A stretch of 58,848 nucleotides of DNA. Source: Hydrogenophaga palleronii NBRC 102513 (GTDB lineage Bacteria; Pseudomonadota; Gammaproteobacteria; Burkholderiales; Burkholderiaceae_C). Shown one piece after another: positions 35,399-44,128 of this stretch. Position 1 is the stretch's first letter. Every line of letters starts with the position of its first letter. Location of the stretch: NCBI RefSeq assembly GCF_001571225.1, contig NZ_BCTJ01000027.1, positions 1 to 58,848 of the forward strand. Direction: 5' to 3'. The position numbers and the translations under genes were made by a program. Under the pieces are notes generated by a model, which searched no databases, was not told the origin of the DNA, and saw only the letters and a program-made list of their open reading frames with translations.

Positions 35399-36502
35399 TC
35401 AGGCCTGCGCGCGCAGGCGCTTCGAATGCGAATGCACCGCGTCGACGAGCACCGACACGTGTTCGGGCGGCGTGTGCTGGCTGATGCCGTGGCCCAGGTT
35501 GAAGATGTGCGTGGGGCCGGTGCCGGCGCCCTGGTGCGGGCGGCCGAAGCTGTCCAGCACCGCGGCCACCTCGGCTTCGATACGCTCGGGCGGGGCAAAC
35601 AGCACGTTGGGGTCGATGTTGCCCTGCAGCGCCTTGCCGTTCGGGCCTTCGCCCACCTGGGCGCGGGCGCGGGCCAGGTTCACGGTCCAGTCCAGGCCGA
35701 GGGCGTGGCAGTCCAGGTCTTGCATGTCGTCGAGCCAGAGGCCACCGCCCTTGGTGAAGACGATGCGCGGGATCACCACGCCTTCGTGCTCGCGCTTGAG
35801 CTGCGCCAGCACCCGCTTCGTGTAGGCCAGGCTGAATTCCTGGAACTTGCCGTCGGCCAGCACGCCGCCCCAGCTGTCGAACACCATCACAGCTTGTGCG
35901 CCGGCGTCGATCTGGGCGTTGAGGTAAACCGCCACCGCGTCGGCGTTGATCGCCAGGATGCGGTGCATCAGGTCGGGCCGGCTGTACATCAGCGACTTGA
36001 CGGCGCGGTAGTCGTCGCTGCCGCCGCCTTCGACCATGTAGCAGGCCAGCGTCCAGGGGCTGCCGGAGAAGCCGATCAGGGGCACGCGGCCGTTGAGCGC
36101 CTTGCGGATCGAGGTCACGGCGTCGAACACGTAACGCAGCTTGTCCATGTCGGGCACGGCCAGCGCGGCCACGTCGGCCTCGGTGCGCACGGTCTTCGCA
36201 AACTTCGGCCCTTCGCCAAGCGCAAACGACAGGCCCAGGCCCATGGCGTCGGGCACGGTGAGGATGTCGCTGAACAGGATGGCTGCGTCCAGCGCATAAC
36301 GCTCCAGCGGTTGCAGCGTCACCTCGGTGGCGTAGTCGGTGTTGGTCGCCAGCCCCATGAAGCTGCCGGCCTGGGCGCGCGTGGCGCGGTACTCGGGCAG
36401 GTAACGGCCGGCCTGACGCATCAGCCAGACAGGCGTATGGTCGGTGGATTGGCGCAGGCAGGCGCGCAGAAAGGTGTCGTTCTGCAGGGAAGCAAAGGGC
36501 AT
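35399..36502 (-). CDS. hemE: uroporphyrinogen decarboxylase
   Basis: A 367-aa cytoplasmic enzyme that converts uroporphyrinogen III to coproporphyrinogen III in haem synthesis. The substrate-binding N-terminal motif is [31 protein letters not shown] contains the catalytic Asp region, followed by [16 protein letters not shown], and [18 protein letters not shown] lies at the end. The length is normal. It lies upstream of priA, an arrangement common in Burkholderiales. The ATG is at 36500-36502. Confidence 0.96.
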   Translation of the reverse strand: MPFASLQNDTFLRACLRQSTDHTPVWLMRQAGRYLPEYRATRAQAGSFMGLATNTDYATEVTLQPLERYALDAAILFSDILTVPDAMGLGLSFALGEGPKFAKTVRTEADVAALAVPDMDKLRYVFDAVTSIRKALNGRVPLIGFSGSPWTLACYMVEGGGSDDYRAVKSLMYSRPDLMHRILAINADAVAVYLNAQIDAGAQAVMVFDSWGGVLADGKFQEFSLAYTKRVLAQLKREHEGVVIPRIVFTKGGGLWLDDMQDLDCHALGLDWTVNLARARAQVGEGPNGKALQGNIDPNVLFAPPERIEAEVAAVLDSFGRPHQGAGTGPTHIFNLGHGISQHTPPEHVSVLVDAVHSHSKRLRAQA

Positions 36503-36638
36503 GTCGGTCCGGTGTCCTGAGGTGGTGGGTATCCGGGGATTATCCCGTCTTGGGTGCGGCGGCGGCCTGAGGCATATCGCCTATGATCCGGCGCGGCTCG
36601 ATGGCCCCCCTTGTTCAACCCACCTTTGCGGATTTCCC

Positions 36639-37095
36639 ATGCGCTTTTTGTTCGTGCCCCTGCTGACCCTGGCCCTGTTCGTGACCGGTTGTTCCACCAC
36701 GCAGGAGGTCACGCTCACCAAGCCTTCTTTCAGCAAATCCATCGTCTCGGTCGCGCAGGTGCTCGAACACGACAACTCGGAAGAGATGAACAACCACCTG
36801 CTGGTGGCGCTGCAGAAGGAGGGCATGGTGGTCAAACCCACGCTGCCCCGAGGCAGCAGCACCTCGGCCCAGGCGGATGTGCTTGTGAGTTATGTCGACG
36901 TCTGGCGTTGGGACGTCACGATGTACATGAAGAACCTCACCGTCAAGCGTCTACGACGCGCAGACCGGCGACTTGCTGGTGCTGGGCCAATGGGCCGACT
37001 CGGCCCTGCATGGTTTTCGAGACGCCAAACTGGTGATGGAAGGCCTGGTGGCCGAGGTGCTGGCCAAGGCGCGTGCCGCGGGCAAGCAGCCGTAA
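36639..37095 (+). pseudogene. lipoprotein gene with a +1 frameshift
   Basis: The start (MRFLFVPLLTLALFVTGC) is a lipoprotein signal with lipobox VTGC, so the product would be membrane-anchored. The first 103 codons are in one frame through NLTVK; the natural continuation (VYDAQTGDLLVLGQW...ARAAGKQP, stop 37093-37095) is in the next frame. One extra C at 36948 accounts for the shift. Read as is, the frame continues as an Arg/Gly-rich non-protein tail to 37139. A true mutation and a sequencing error are both possible. The original product would be about 152 aa, function unknown. Confidence 0.75.
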
Positions 37096-37113
37096 ACCCG
37101 CGTTTCAGCCTTT

Positions 37114-37743
37114 TCAGTCCACGCTGTTTTTGTATTTGATGGCGCAGCCGTAGGCGCGGCTGGTGGCCACGCTCAGGGGCTTGCCCACGCGCAGTTCGCC
37201 CAGGCCCTGGCGCACGTAGTTGGTGGCCTTCTGGATGTCGTCCACCCGCGCCGAGGGAATGCTGTCGATGCCACCGGCGTACACCAGCACGCCCTGGGCA
37301 TTGACGATGTACATGTGCGGCGTGACGCGCGCGGCGTAGGCCTCGCCAACCTGGCCGTCCTCGTCCATCAGCGTGGCCGTGGGGCTGGCCTGCTGCTCGG
37401 CCATCCAGCGGCCGAGTTGCTGGGGCGACTGGTAGTCGGCGCTGTCGTCGCGTGTGGAGTTGATCACCAGCCACACCACACCCTGGCCGGTGGCTTCCTT
37501 CTGCAGCGCCTGCATGTTGCCCTGGTAGTGCTTGCGCACGAAGGGGCAGCCGGGGTTGTTCCACTCCAGCACCACGGTCTTGCCCTTGTGGTCGGACAGC
37601 TTGACGGTTTTGCCGGCGGTGTCGGTCAGGCTGAAATCGGGCGCGGCCTGGCCGATGAGGGGCGCGGCGGCAAAGGCCGGCGTGACCAGCATGGTGCCCA
37701 GGGGCGAGAACGCAGCGAGCGCGAGCAGGGGGCGGCGTTGCAT
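37114..37743 (-). CDS. exported redoxin (peroxiredoxin-like)
   Basis: A 209-aa thioredoxin-fold protein of the AhpC/TSA-redoxin type with a signal peptide (residues 1-25, ending AFA). The active-site region is WNNPGCPFVRKHY, with a single Cys and no CxxC, as in peroxiredoxin-like redoxins. VTPHMYIVNAQGVLVY is the conserved cis-Pro segment. It lies 50 bases downstream of dsbD on the same strand, so DsbD may keep it reduced in the periplasm. The ATG is at 37741-37743. Confidence 0.82.
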   Translation of the reverse strand: MQRRPLLALAAFSPLGTMLVTPAFAAAPLIGQAAPDFSLTDTAGKTVKLSDHKGKTVVLEWNNPGCPFVRKHYQGNMQALQKEATGQGVVWLVINSTRDDSADYQSPQQLGRWMAEQQASPTATLMDEDGQVGEAYAARVTPHMYIVNAQGVLVYAGGIDSIPSARVDDIQKATNYVRQGLGELRVGKPLSVATSRAYGCAIKYKNSVD

Positions 37744-37793
37744 GGTGGAACTCCTCAAGACAGATGGTGAAACCTGCAGCGCCGCGCCAGCCA

Positions 37794-40019
37794 CTAGAGC
37801 CGGGACAAGGCCGCGCGAACCTCCTCGACGGTCAGCACTTCGGTCAGCACCTGGGTTGGCTGGCCGTTCTTGTAGATGGCATACACCGGCACGCCGTTGC
37901 GGCCCAGGCTGGCCAGGGCGGCGGTCACGGCCGGGTCGCGGCGCGTCCAGTCGGCGCGCAGCAGGGCAACCTGGCGACCGGCCATGTCGTTGAGCACCGT
38001 GGCATTGGCCAGGGTGGTGCGCTTGTTGTACTGGCAGGTCACGCACCAGGCGGCGGTGAAATCGACGAACACCGCGCGGTCCTGCGCCAGCAGTTCGGCC
38101 TGGGCCTGCGGGCTCCAGGGCATCCAGCTCACGCCTTCAACGGCGGTGGCCACGGCCTGGCCAGGCGTGGCGTCCTGCAGGCGCGTCACGTTCGGGCCGA
38201 TGCTCCAGCCCAGCCACAGCAGGCCGGCCAGCGACAGGCCGGCGAGCACGGTGCGGCTGCGCCCGCGCAGGCCCAGCGCCCACACCAGCAGCGCGAGTAC
38301 CACCAGCAGCATGAGCAGGGCGGCGGCGCCGTCGATACCGCTTTGTTGTCCCAGCACCCAGAGCAGCCAGACCACGGTGGCGAACATCGGGAAGGCCATC
38401 AGCTGGCGGAAGCTGTTCATCCAGGCACCCGGGCGGGGCAGCGCGCGCGCCACCGCCGGCACCCAGCTGGCCAGCAGGTAGGGCAGGGCCATGCCCAGGC
38501 CGAGCGCGGCGAACACCGCCAGCGCCTGTGCGGCTGGCAGGGCGATGGCCAGGCCGAGCGAGGCGCCCATGAAGGGCGCGGTGCAGGGCGATGCGATGGC
38601 GGTGGCCAGCACGCCGGTGAGGAAGGCGTCGGTGGTCGGGCGTTTGGCCTGCAGGCTGGCGATGCGGCTGGGCAAGACGCTGCCGAATTCGAACAGGCCG
38701 GCCAGGTTCAGGCCGATCAGGGTGAACAGCACGGCCAGTGCGGCCACCACGGCCGGGCTCTGCAACTGGAAGCCCCAGCCCAGCTGTTCGCCGGCTGCGC
38801 GCAGCCCCAGCAGCAGGGCACCGAGTGCCAGGAAGGACAGCACCACGCCGGCGGTGTAGGCCAGGCCGTTGGCGCGGTGCGCGCGGCGGTCGTCGGCGTG
38901 TTGGGCGAAGGCCAGTACCTTGATCGCCAGCACCGGGAACACACAGGGCATGAGGTTGAGGATGAGGCCGCCGAGCAGCGCGCCCAGCAAGGCGGCACCC
39001 AGGGTGAGTGACGAGGCGCCGCTGCCGGAAGATGCGGCGGCGGGGGCCGTGGCGCGCGCGGCGTTGGCGTCGAGTGCGGCCTGCAGGGCTTCGGGCACGG
39101 CGGCGGGTGCGGCGGCGCCACCGGGCCAGCTGCCCTGCACCGGCACGTCCATGCGCACACCGGCGCTGCCCGGGCCCTGGCCGGGTGGAGCGGCCTGCGC
39201 GACCACCAGGGCGAGCTTGGCCGGGCTGTCGCTGCGGTGCGGCGAGAGCGGCACGCGCGCGTTCCAGCGCTCACCGTCCCAAGCTTGCGTCCAGGCCTGG
39301 CCGGGCTCGATGAGGCCGGGCGCTTCGGGGAAAAACTCCAGCGTCTTGCCGCGCCAGGTGGCGGGCAGGCCGGACAGGGCGACGTTCAGGAAACCGGCTT
39401 CGGGCGCCACATGGCTGCCCTGGGCGGGCTGGTCCTTGGGGGCGGCCTGGAAGCTGGCGTCGAACACCGTGCCGTTCAGGCCGGTCGAGCCCTGCACCGG
39501 CAGGCGCAGCGCAAAGCGGCCTTCTTCCGGGATGCATTCCTTGCGGCAGACCAGCCAGGCGGCGTCGAGCTGGATGTCGATGTGGCTGCCCTTGAAGTCG
39601 GGCGACACCGTGAGCGGCACCGGCAGCACCACGGTGCCGTCGTAGCCATAGTTGGCGAGGTTGCCGATCGGGAACTTGCGCGGCGTCGGCCAGGCGATGT
39701 CGCCGGCGGTCACGCCCGGTGGCAGCGTCCAGCGCAGCTCGGTGGGCAGGCCGGAATCGCCCGAGTTCTTCCAGTAGGTGTGCCACTCGGGCGCGTGCGT
39801 GATCTGCAGGCCGGCCCAGACCGGCTGGCCGGCGACGGCGCCCTGGGGCGCGTGCGCCAGCAGCTCGGCACGCGCCTGGTCGCTCTGCACCACGGTCTGC
39901 GCGGGCGTGGCCGACAGCAGCCCCTGGGCCGGCGCCGCCAGCGGGGCGAGCGCCAGCAGCAGGCCGCCCAGAAGGAGGCGCGAGGCGCGGCGGACCGAAG
40001 AAAAGGCGTTGAGCGGCAT
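37794..40019 (-). CDS. dsbD: thiol:disulfide interchange protein DsbD (ScsB-like)
   Basis: A 741-aa inner-membrane protein passing electrons from cytoplasmic thioredoxin to the periplasm. It has a signal sequence, a periplasmic N-terminal DsbD/DsbC-type domain with the Cys pair in WLVCRKECIPEEG, a central CcdA-like eight-helix membrane domain with one Cys each in LNLMPCVFPVLAIK and ASPCTAPFMG, and a C-terminal thioredoxin domain with WCVTCQYN. All three Cys pairs are intact. I start at the ATG at 40017-40019, which begins the signal sequence; an upstream in-frame start adds a Pro-rich extension. It heads the dsbD-redoxin unit. Confidence 0.9.
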   Translation of the reverse strand: MPLNAFSSVRRASRLLLGGLLLALAPLAAPAQGLLSATPAQTVVQSDQARAELLAHAPQGAVAGQPVWAGLQITHAPEWHTYWKNSGDSGLPTELRWTLPPGVTAGDIAWPTPRKFPIGNLANYGYDGTVVLPVPLTVSPDFKGSHIDIQLDAAWLVCRKECIPEEGRFALRLPVQGSTGLNGTVFDASFQAAPKDQPAQGSHVAPEAGFLNVALSGLPATWRGKTLEFFPEAPGLIEPGQAWTQAWDGERWNARVPLSPHRSDSPAKLALVVAQAAPPGQGPGSAGVRMDVPVQGSWPGGAAAPAAVPEALQAALDANAARATAPAAASSGSGASSLTLGAALLGALLGGLILNLMPCVFPVLAIKVLAFAQHADDRRAHRANGLAYTAGVVLSFLALGALLLGLRAAGEQLGWGFQLQSPAVVAALAVLFTLIGLNLAGLFEFGSVLPSRIASLQAKRPTTDAFLTGVLATAIASPCTAPFMGASLGLAIALPAAQALAVFAALGLGMALPYLLASWVPAVARALPRPGAWMNSFRQLMAFPMFATVVWLLWVLGQQSGIDGAAALLMLLVVLALLVWALGLRGRSRTVLAGLSLAGLLWLGWSIGPNVTRLQDATPGQAVATAVEGVSWMPWSPQAQAELLAQDRAVFVDFTAAWCVTCQYNKRTTLANATVLNDMAGRQVALLRADWTRRDPAVTAALASLGRNGVPVYAIYKNGQPTQVLTEVLTVEEVRAALSRL

Positions 40020-40252
40020 GGGCAGGCGGGCGGGCGGGGGAAGTGGCAGGGGGCGCCATCGGCGCCCGAGGGTATGAGAGGGCGGCGCTGCCCAAGTTCC
40101 TGGGCGTGGCGCGCTCAAATATAAGACAGCGCCCTTCTTCTGGCAGACCGGGTGGGCATGTGGTCTTTCGACTGCCCCTTCACAGGGGTTTGGGGTTTGG
40201 GTACAACCGGGAGTCTGCGAAACATGGGTTGGCCAGCACTTGGAGGTGATGC

Positions 40253-41473
40253 ATGGGATCGATCGTGGAACGGGCTTTGTTGCCCTGGGCGCAAAAGGTC
40301 AAGACGCGGGTGAACCTGCCGGTGCGCCTGAGTTGGGGTGACGCGGTGTCTTCGTCGCTGTCACTGGGTGAGTTCGAGCAGCCGCAGGTGGAGATCCGGG
40401 TGCGTGACAGTTCTGCGCTGTCGCTGCTGATCGACCCCGGCCTGGACACCCTGGGCCAGGCCTATGTGGAGGGTCTGGTCGACGTGGACGGCTCGATGGC
40501 CGACATCCTGGCCGTGGCGCACCGCCTGGCCGAGACAGCCGAACCCGAAAGTGGCTTGCTCGGGCGGCTGCGGCGGCGCTTCTCGCACACGCGCGCCAGC
40601 GACAGCGAGGCGATCCAGTACCACTACGACGTCTCCAATGCTTTCTACGCCCAGTGGCTCGACGAGCGCATGGTGTATTCCTGCGGTTACTTCGAGAACG
40701 GCGACGAGACGCTGGCCGAGGCGCAGCTCAAGAAGATCGACCACATCCTGGCCAAGATCCGCCTGCAACCCGGCCAGCGCCTGCTCGACATCGGCTGCGG
40801 CTGGGGCGCGCTGGTGCTGCGCGCGGCGCAGAAGTTTGGCGCGCAGTGCGTGGGCGTGACGCTGTCGAAGAACCAGCACGAACTGGCGACCGAGCGCGTG
40901 AAGGCCGCCGGGCTGGAAGACCGCATTGACATCCGGCTGCAGGACTACCGCGACGTGCAGGACGGCCCGTTCGACCGCATCACCAGCGTCGGCATGTTCG
41001 AGCACGTCGGCCTGAACCACCTGGCTGCCTACTTCGGCCACATCCGTTCGCTGCTCAAACCCGACGGCTGGGCGATGAACCACGGCATCACCAGCACCGA
41101 CGCGCACGACGGCGAGACGCGCCACGGCGGTGGTGCCTTCATCGACCGTTATGTGTTCCCGCAAGGCGAGCTGCCGCACATCGGCACCGTGTTGCGCACC
41201 ATGCAGGAAGGCGGCCTGGAGGCCTTCGACATCGAAAGCCTGCGGCGCCACTACATGCGCACCACGCAGCTGTGGAGTGAGGCTTTCGAGGCGCGCACCG
41301 CGCAGATCAAGCCGCTGGTGGACGAAAAACGCTGGCGCATCTGGCGCGTGTACCTGGCCGGTTGCGCCTGGGCCTTCGAGCACGACGAGGTGTCGATCTA
41401 CCAGGTGATCTGCCGCGCGGCCGGCCAGCCGGCGCAGAACCTGCCGTGGTCGCGGCGCTGGATCTACGAATAG
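40253..41473 (+). CDS. cfa: cyclopropane-fatty-acyl-phospholipid synthase
   Basis: A 406-aa SAM-dependent methyltransferase that adds a methylene bridge to unsaturated acyl chains of membrane lipids. The SAM motif is LDIGCGWGALVLRAA. Family blocks include IQYHYDVSNAFYAQWLDERM, YSCGYF, GMFEHVGLNH and FIDRYVFPQGELPHI. GGAGG at 40242-40246 precedes the ATG at 40253. The gap upstream (40020-40252) shows nothing further than a promoter-sized region. It is a single-gene unit followed by a REP-like repeat. Confidence 0.93.
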   Translation: MGSIVERALLPWAQKVKTRVNLPVRLSWGDAVSSSLSLGEFEQPQVEIRVRDSSALSLLIDPGLDTLGQAYVEGLVDVDGSMADILAVAHRLAETAEPESGLLGRLRRRFSHTRASDSEAIQYHYDVSNAFYAQWLDERMVYSCGYFENGDETLAEAQLKKIDHILAKIRLQPGQRLLDIGCGWGALVLRAAQKFGAQCVGVTLSKNQHELATERVKAAGLEDRIDIRLQDYRDVQDGPFDRITSVGMFEHVGLNHLAAYFGHIRSLLKPDGWAMNHGITSTDAHDGETRHGGGAFIDRYVFPQGELPHIGTVLRTMQEGGLEAFDIESLRRHYMRTTQLWSEAFEARTAQIKPLVDEKRWRIWRVYLAGCAWAFEHDEVSIYQVICRAAGQPAQNLPWSRRWIYE

Positions 41474-41521
41474 ATCGCACGCCGGTTCGTTGGAAACCAG
41501 CCTCCTGCAGAGACACCAAGG

Positions 41522-41589
41522 CGCCGGTTTCGCCGGGCCCGGGCAGCGCCCCTTTCAGGGGGAAGGCGCCGAAGGCGAGGCGGGGGATG
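41522..41589. repeat. REP-like intergenic repeat, copy 2, overlapping the alaX 3' end
   Basis: The order of elements matches the copy at 32752-32820: GCCGGTTTCGCCGGGCC, then GCCCCTTTCAGGGGG, then GCGCCGAAGGCGAGGCGGGGGA. The AlaX stop codon (41555-41557) and about its last ten codons lie inside this unit. Confidence 0.65.
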
Positions 41590-42331
41590 TTTCTGCAAAC
41601 CCGAGCACCACCCGGCGCGTGGTGGCCGACTTCTTCTCGATTTTCGTGATGACCACGCGGCCGATCTCGGCCGTGTTGGCCACGTGCGTGCCGCCGCAGG
41701 GCTGAAGGTCGATCAGCGTGTGCTCGCCGATGCGGATGGTGCGCACCGTGCCGCTGCCGCGCGGTGGCGCCACGCTCATGCTTTTCACCAGCGCGGGGTT
41801 GGCGTCGAGTTCGGCGTCGGTGATGGCGCCCACCGTCAAGGGATGCGCCTCGGCCACCAGCCGCGCCAGGCCAGCGGTGAGCAGGTCCTTGTCGAGCGGG
41901 TCGGTCAGCACCAGGTCCATGCGCGCGCCATCGGGCGAGATCGAGCAGCCGTTCACCGGCACCGGCACCAGGTGGCACAGCAGGTGGGTGGCGGTGTGCA
42001 GGCGCATCAGCCGGTGGCGCCGCGCCCAGTCGATGCGCGCCGTGACCGGCGTGCCGACGGCGAGCGTGGCGAGCAGCGCCTCCTGCCCCGGTGCCGGCAC
42101 GTGCACGATGGCCGCGGTGGGTTTGCCTTCGGCGTCCTTGCCCTTGCGCGTGTCGAGGAGGGTGATCACCGTGCCGTCGGCCAGCGTGAGCGTGCCGGCG
42201 TCGCCAGCCTGGCCGCCGCCGAGCGGGTAGAACACCGTGCGGTCGAGCACGATGCCCTGTTCCTGGATGCCGCTCACGGTGGCGTCGCACTGTGGCAGGT
42301 AAGCGTCCTGCCGGAAAAGGTCGTGGGTCAT
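41555..42331 (-). CDS. AlaX-type alanyl-tRNA editing protein
   Basis: A 258-aa free-standing editing domain that hydrolyses mischarged tRNA-Ala, related to the editing domain of AlaRS. The zinc/active-site motifs are HTATHLL and CGGTHVANT, and the N-terminal part has the usual FYPLGGGQAGDAG. The C-terminal eleven residues (TSPASPSAPSP) are encoded by the REP-like repeat and are probably a recent extension. The ATG is at 42329-42331, divergent from the creatininase-family gene with 54 bases between. Confidence 0.88.
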   Translation of the reverse strand: MTHDLFRQDAYLPQCDATVSGIQEQGIVLDRTVFYPLGGGQAGDAGTLTLADGTVITLLDTRKGKDAEGKPTAAIVHVPAPGQEALLATLAVGTPVTARIDWARRHRLMRLHTATHLLCHLVPVPVNGCSISPDGARMDLVLTDPLDKDLLTAGLARLVAEAHPLTVGAITDAELDANPALVKSMSVAPPRGSGTVRTIRIGEHTLIDLQPCGGTHVANTAEIGRVVITKIEKKSATTRRVVLGFAETSPASPSAPSP

Positions 42332-42385
42332 CGCGCCATCTTACGTGTGCCTCCACCAGGGCGGCACAGGCCCTAAGATGCGCGC

Positions 42386-43228
42386 ATGCCCACGCCGTCA
42401 CGTTACTGGTCCGACCTCTCCACCGCCGACTTTGCGGCGCTCGACACCCAGCGCGCCATCGCCGTGCTGCCCGTGGCCGCCACCGAGCAGCACGGGCCGC
42501 ACCTGCCGCTGTCGGTCGACACCGACATCGTCAACGGCGTGCTGCGCGCAGCCCTGCCGCACCTCGCCAACGACCTGCCGGTGCTGGTGTTGCCCACGCA
42601 GGCCGTGGGCTACAGCCCGGAGCACACCGGTTTTGCCGGCACGCTGACGCTGAAGATCGAGACCTTGATGCGCGTCTGGACCGAACTGGCCGAGTGCGTG
42701 GCCGCCAGCGGGGTGAAGAAGCTGGTGCTGTTCAACGCCCACGGTGGCCAGGTCGGCGCGCTCGATCTGGTGGCGCGCGACCTGCGCGCGCGGCTGGGCA
42801 TGCTGGTCTACAGCGTCAACTGGTTCCACCTGCCGCTGACCGATGCCAAGGGGCACGACCTCAACGGCCTGTTCAGCGCCGAAGAACACCGCTTCGGCAT
42901 CCACGCCGGCGAGATCGAAACCTCGCTCATGCTGGCGCTGTCGCCCGAGCGTGTGCACCTGCGCGAGGCCGAACACTTCCGCTCCGCTTCGCAGAGCCGC
43001 GCCCAGCGTTTCCCCATCCTGGGCAATGGCAAGAGCGCCAAGCTGGCCTGGCAGATGCAGGACTACAACCCGCAGGGCGCCGTGGGCAACGCGGCCGCGG
43101 CCAGCGCCGACAAGGGCCAGGCGGTGCTCGACGCCGCAGGCCGTTCGCTGGCCCAGCTGCTGGCCGAAATCGACCGCCTGCCGCCCGACACCCTCAGCGA
43201 GCGCACCGCGTTCCCGCCACGGCGCTGA
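42386..43228 (+). CDS. creatininase-family amidohydrolase
   Basis: A 280-aa metal-dependent hydrolase of the creatininase family. Metal ligands are in ATEQHGPHLPLSVDTDI (Glu, His, Asp), NAHGGQVG (His) and HAGEIETSLML (Glu). Members cleave cyclic or linear amides (creatinine, mycofactocin precursor, riboflavin intermediates), so the substrate is open. The ATG at 42386 fits the family start. It converges with the histidine-phosphatase gene. The neighbours give no pathway context. Confidence 0.88.
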   Translation: MPTPSRYWSDLSTADFAALDTQRAIAVLPVAATEQHGPHLPLSVDTDIVNGVLRAALPHLANDLPVLVLPTQAVGYSPEHTGFAGTLTLKIETLMRVWTELAECVAASGVKKLVLFNAHGGQVGALDLVARDLRARLGMLVYSVNWFHLPLTDAKGHDLNGLFSAEEHRFGIHAGEIETSLMLALSPERVHLREAEHFRSASQSRAQRFPILGNGKSAKLAWQMQDYNPQGAVGNAAAASADKGQAVLDAAGRSLAQLLAEIDRLPPDTLSERTAFPPRR

Positions 43229-43258
43229 ACGCGCCCGCAGGCCCCGCCGGGTCTGCCC

Positions 43259-43942
43259 TCATGCGTAGCTCACCCAGTCCTTGAAGTCCGGGTGGTCCAG
43301 GTGCGCCACCGTGTTGTAGCTCAGCAGCGAGTGGCGCTTGGGGTTGAACTGGAACTCGGTCACCGCGCTGTTGCGGATGCGCAGGTTCAGCTCGATGCTG
43401 GCCTCGGGGCTCAGGCCGAGCACGTGCGCCACCGCGGTGGCGATCGGCCCGCCGCTGGAGACCAGCAACACGTTCTGCTGTTGGTGCTGCGCGCGCACGT
43501 GGTCGAGTGCGCTGGTCACGCCGCGCACGAAGTCGTTGTAGGTCGGCATGCCCTGGGGGCTCACCGTGCCGGCCATCCATTGGGTGAGGCCGTCGCGCAG
43601 CAAACGGAAGTGGCTGCGGTAGAGCTCGGGCGTCTCGGCCGCGCTGGTGGCTTTCTGCAGCGGGTGCGGGTGGATGCAGCGGATCACCGCATCGGCGTCG
43701 TACTCGTTGAGGCCGGGCCAGACCAGCGGCTGCAGCGCCAGGCCGGCGCCTTCGGCGATGCCGGCCCAGGTCTGGTGGTGGCGCCGCAGGCTGCCGGTGA
43801 TGACCGCGTCGAACCGCAGGCCACGCTCGGCCCAGTAGCGGCCCAGCTGCACGCTCTGGCGCTGGCCGAGTTCGCTGAGCTGGTCGTAGTCGTCGGCACC
43901 AAACGAGGCCTGGCCATGGCGCACGAGGTAAAGGGTTCCCAT
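43259..43942 (-). CDS. histidine phosphatase-family protein
   Basis: A 227-aa cytoplasmic member of the phosphoglycerate-mutase/histidine-phosphatase superfamily. The phospho-accepting His is in LYLVRHGQASF, and the second catalytic His region is at VSSGGPIATAVAH, where the usual GH is replaced by GG, so its activity may be altered. The Arg of ITGSLRRHHQT fits the family. The ATG is at 43940-43942. It is divergent from the hybrid kinase gene. The substrate is unknown. Confidence 0.82.
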   Translation of the reverse strand: MGTLYLVRHGQASFGADDYDQLSELGQRQSVQLGRYWAERGLRFDAVITGSLRRHHQTWAGIAEGAGLALQPLVWPGLNEYDADAVIRCIHPHPLQKATSAAETPELYRSHFRLLRDGLTQWMAGTVSPQGMPTYNDFVRGVTSALDHVRAQHQQQNVLLVSSGGPIATAVAHVLGLSPEASIELNLRIRNSAVTEFQFNPKRHSLLSYNTVAHLDHPDFKDWVSYA

Positions 43943-44128
43943 GGCGGCATTCTGTGACGCTGCGGTGGCTGCACTTTGTCGCCGCAGCGACTGCTTCGGC
44001 GCTGCCAGTCGCGCAGGTGTCTGAGCACGTCGGTCGTTGGAAATCGCGCGGCTTTACCGCCCATTTCCCGCGCTGTGTCTACACATGCCTGTGCTCCAAT
44101 CCTTGCATGCGCGCCCTCCGCCGTTTTC

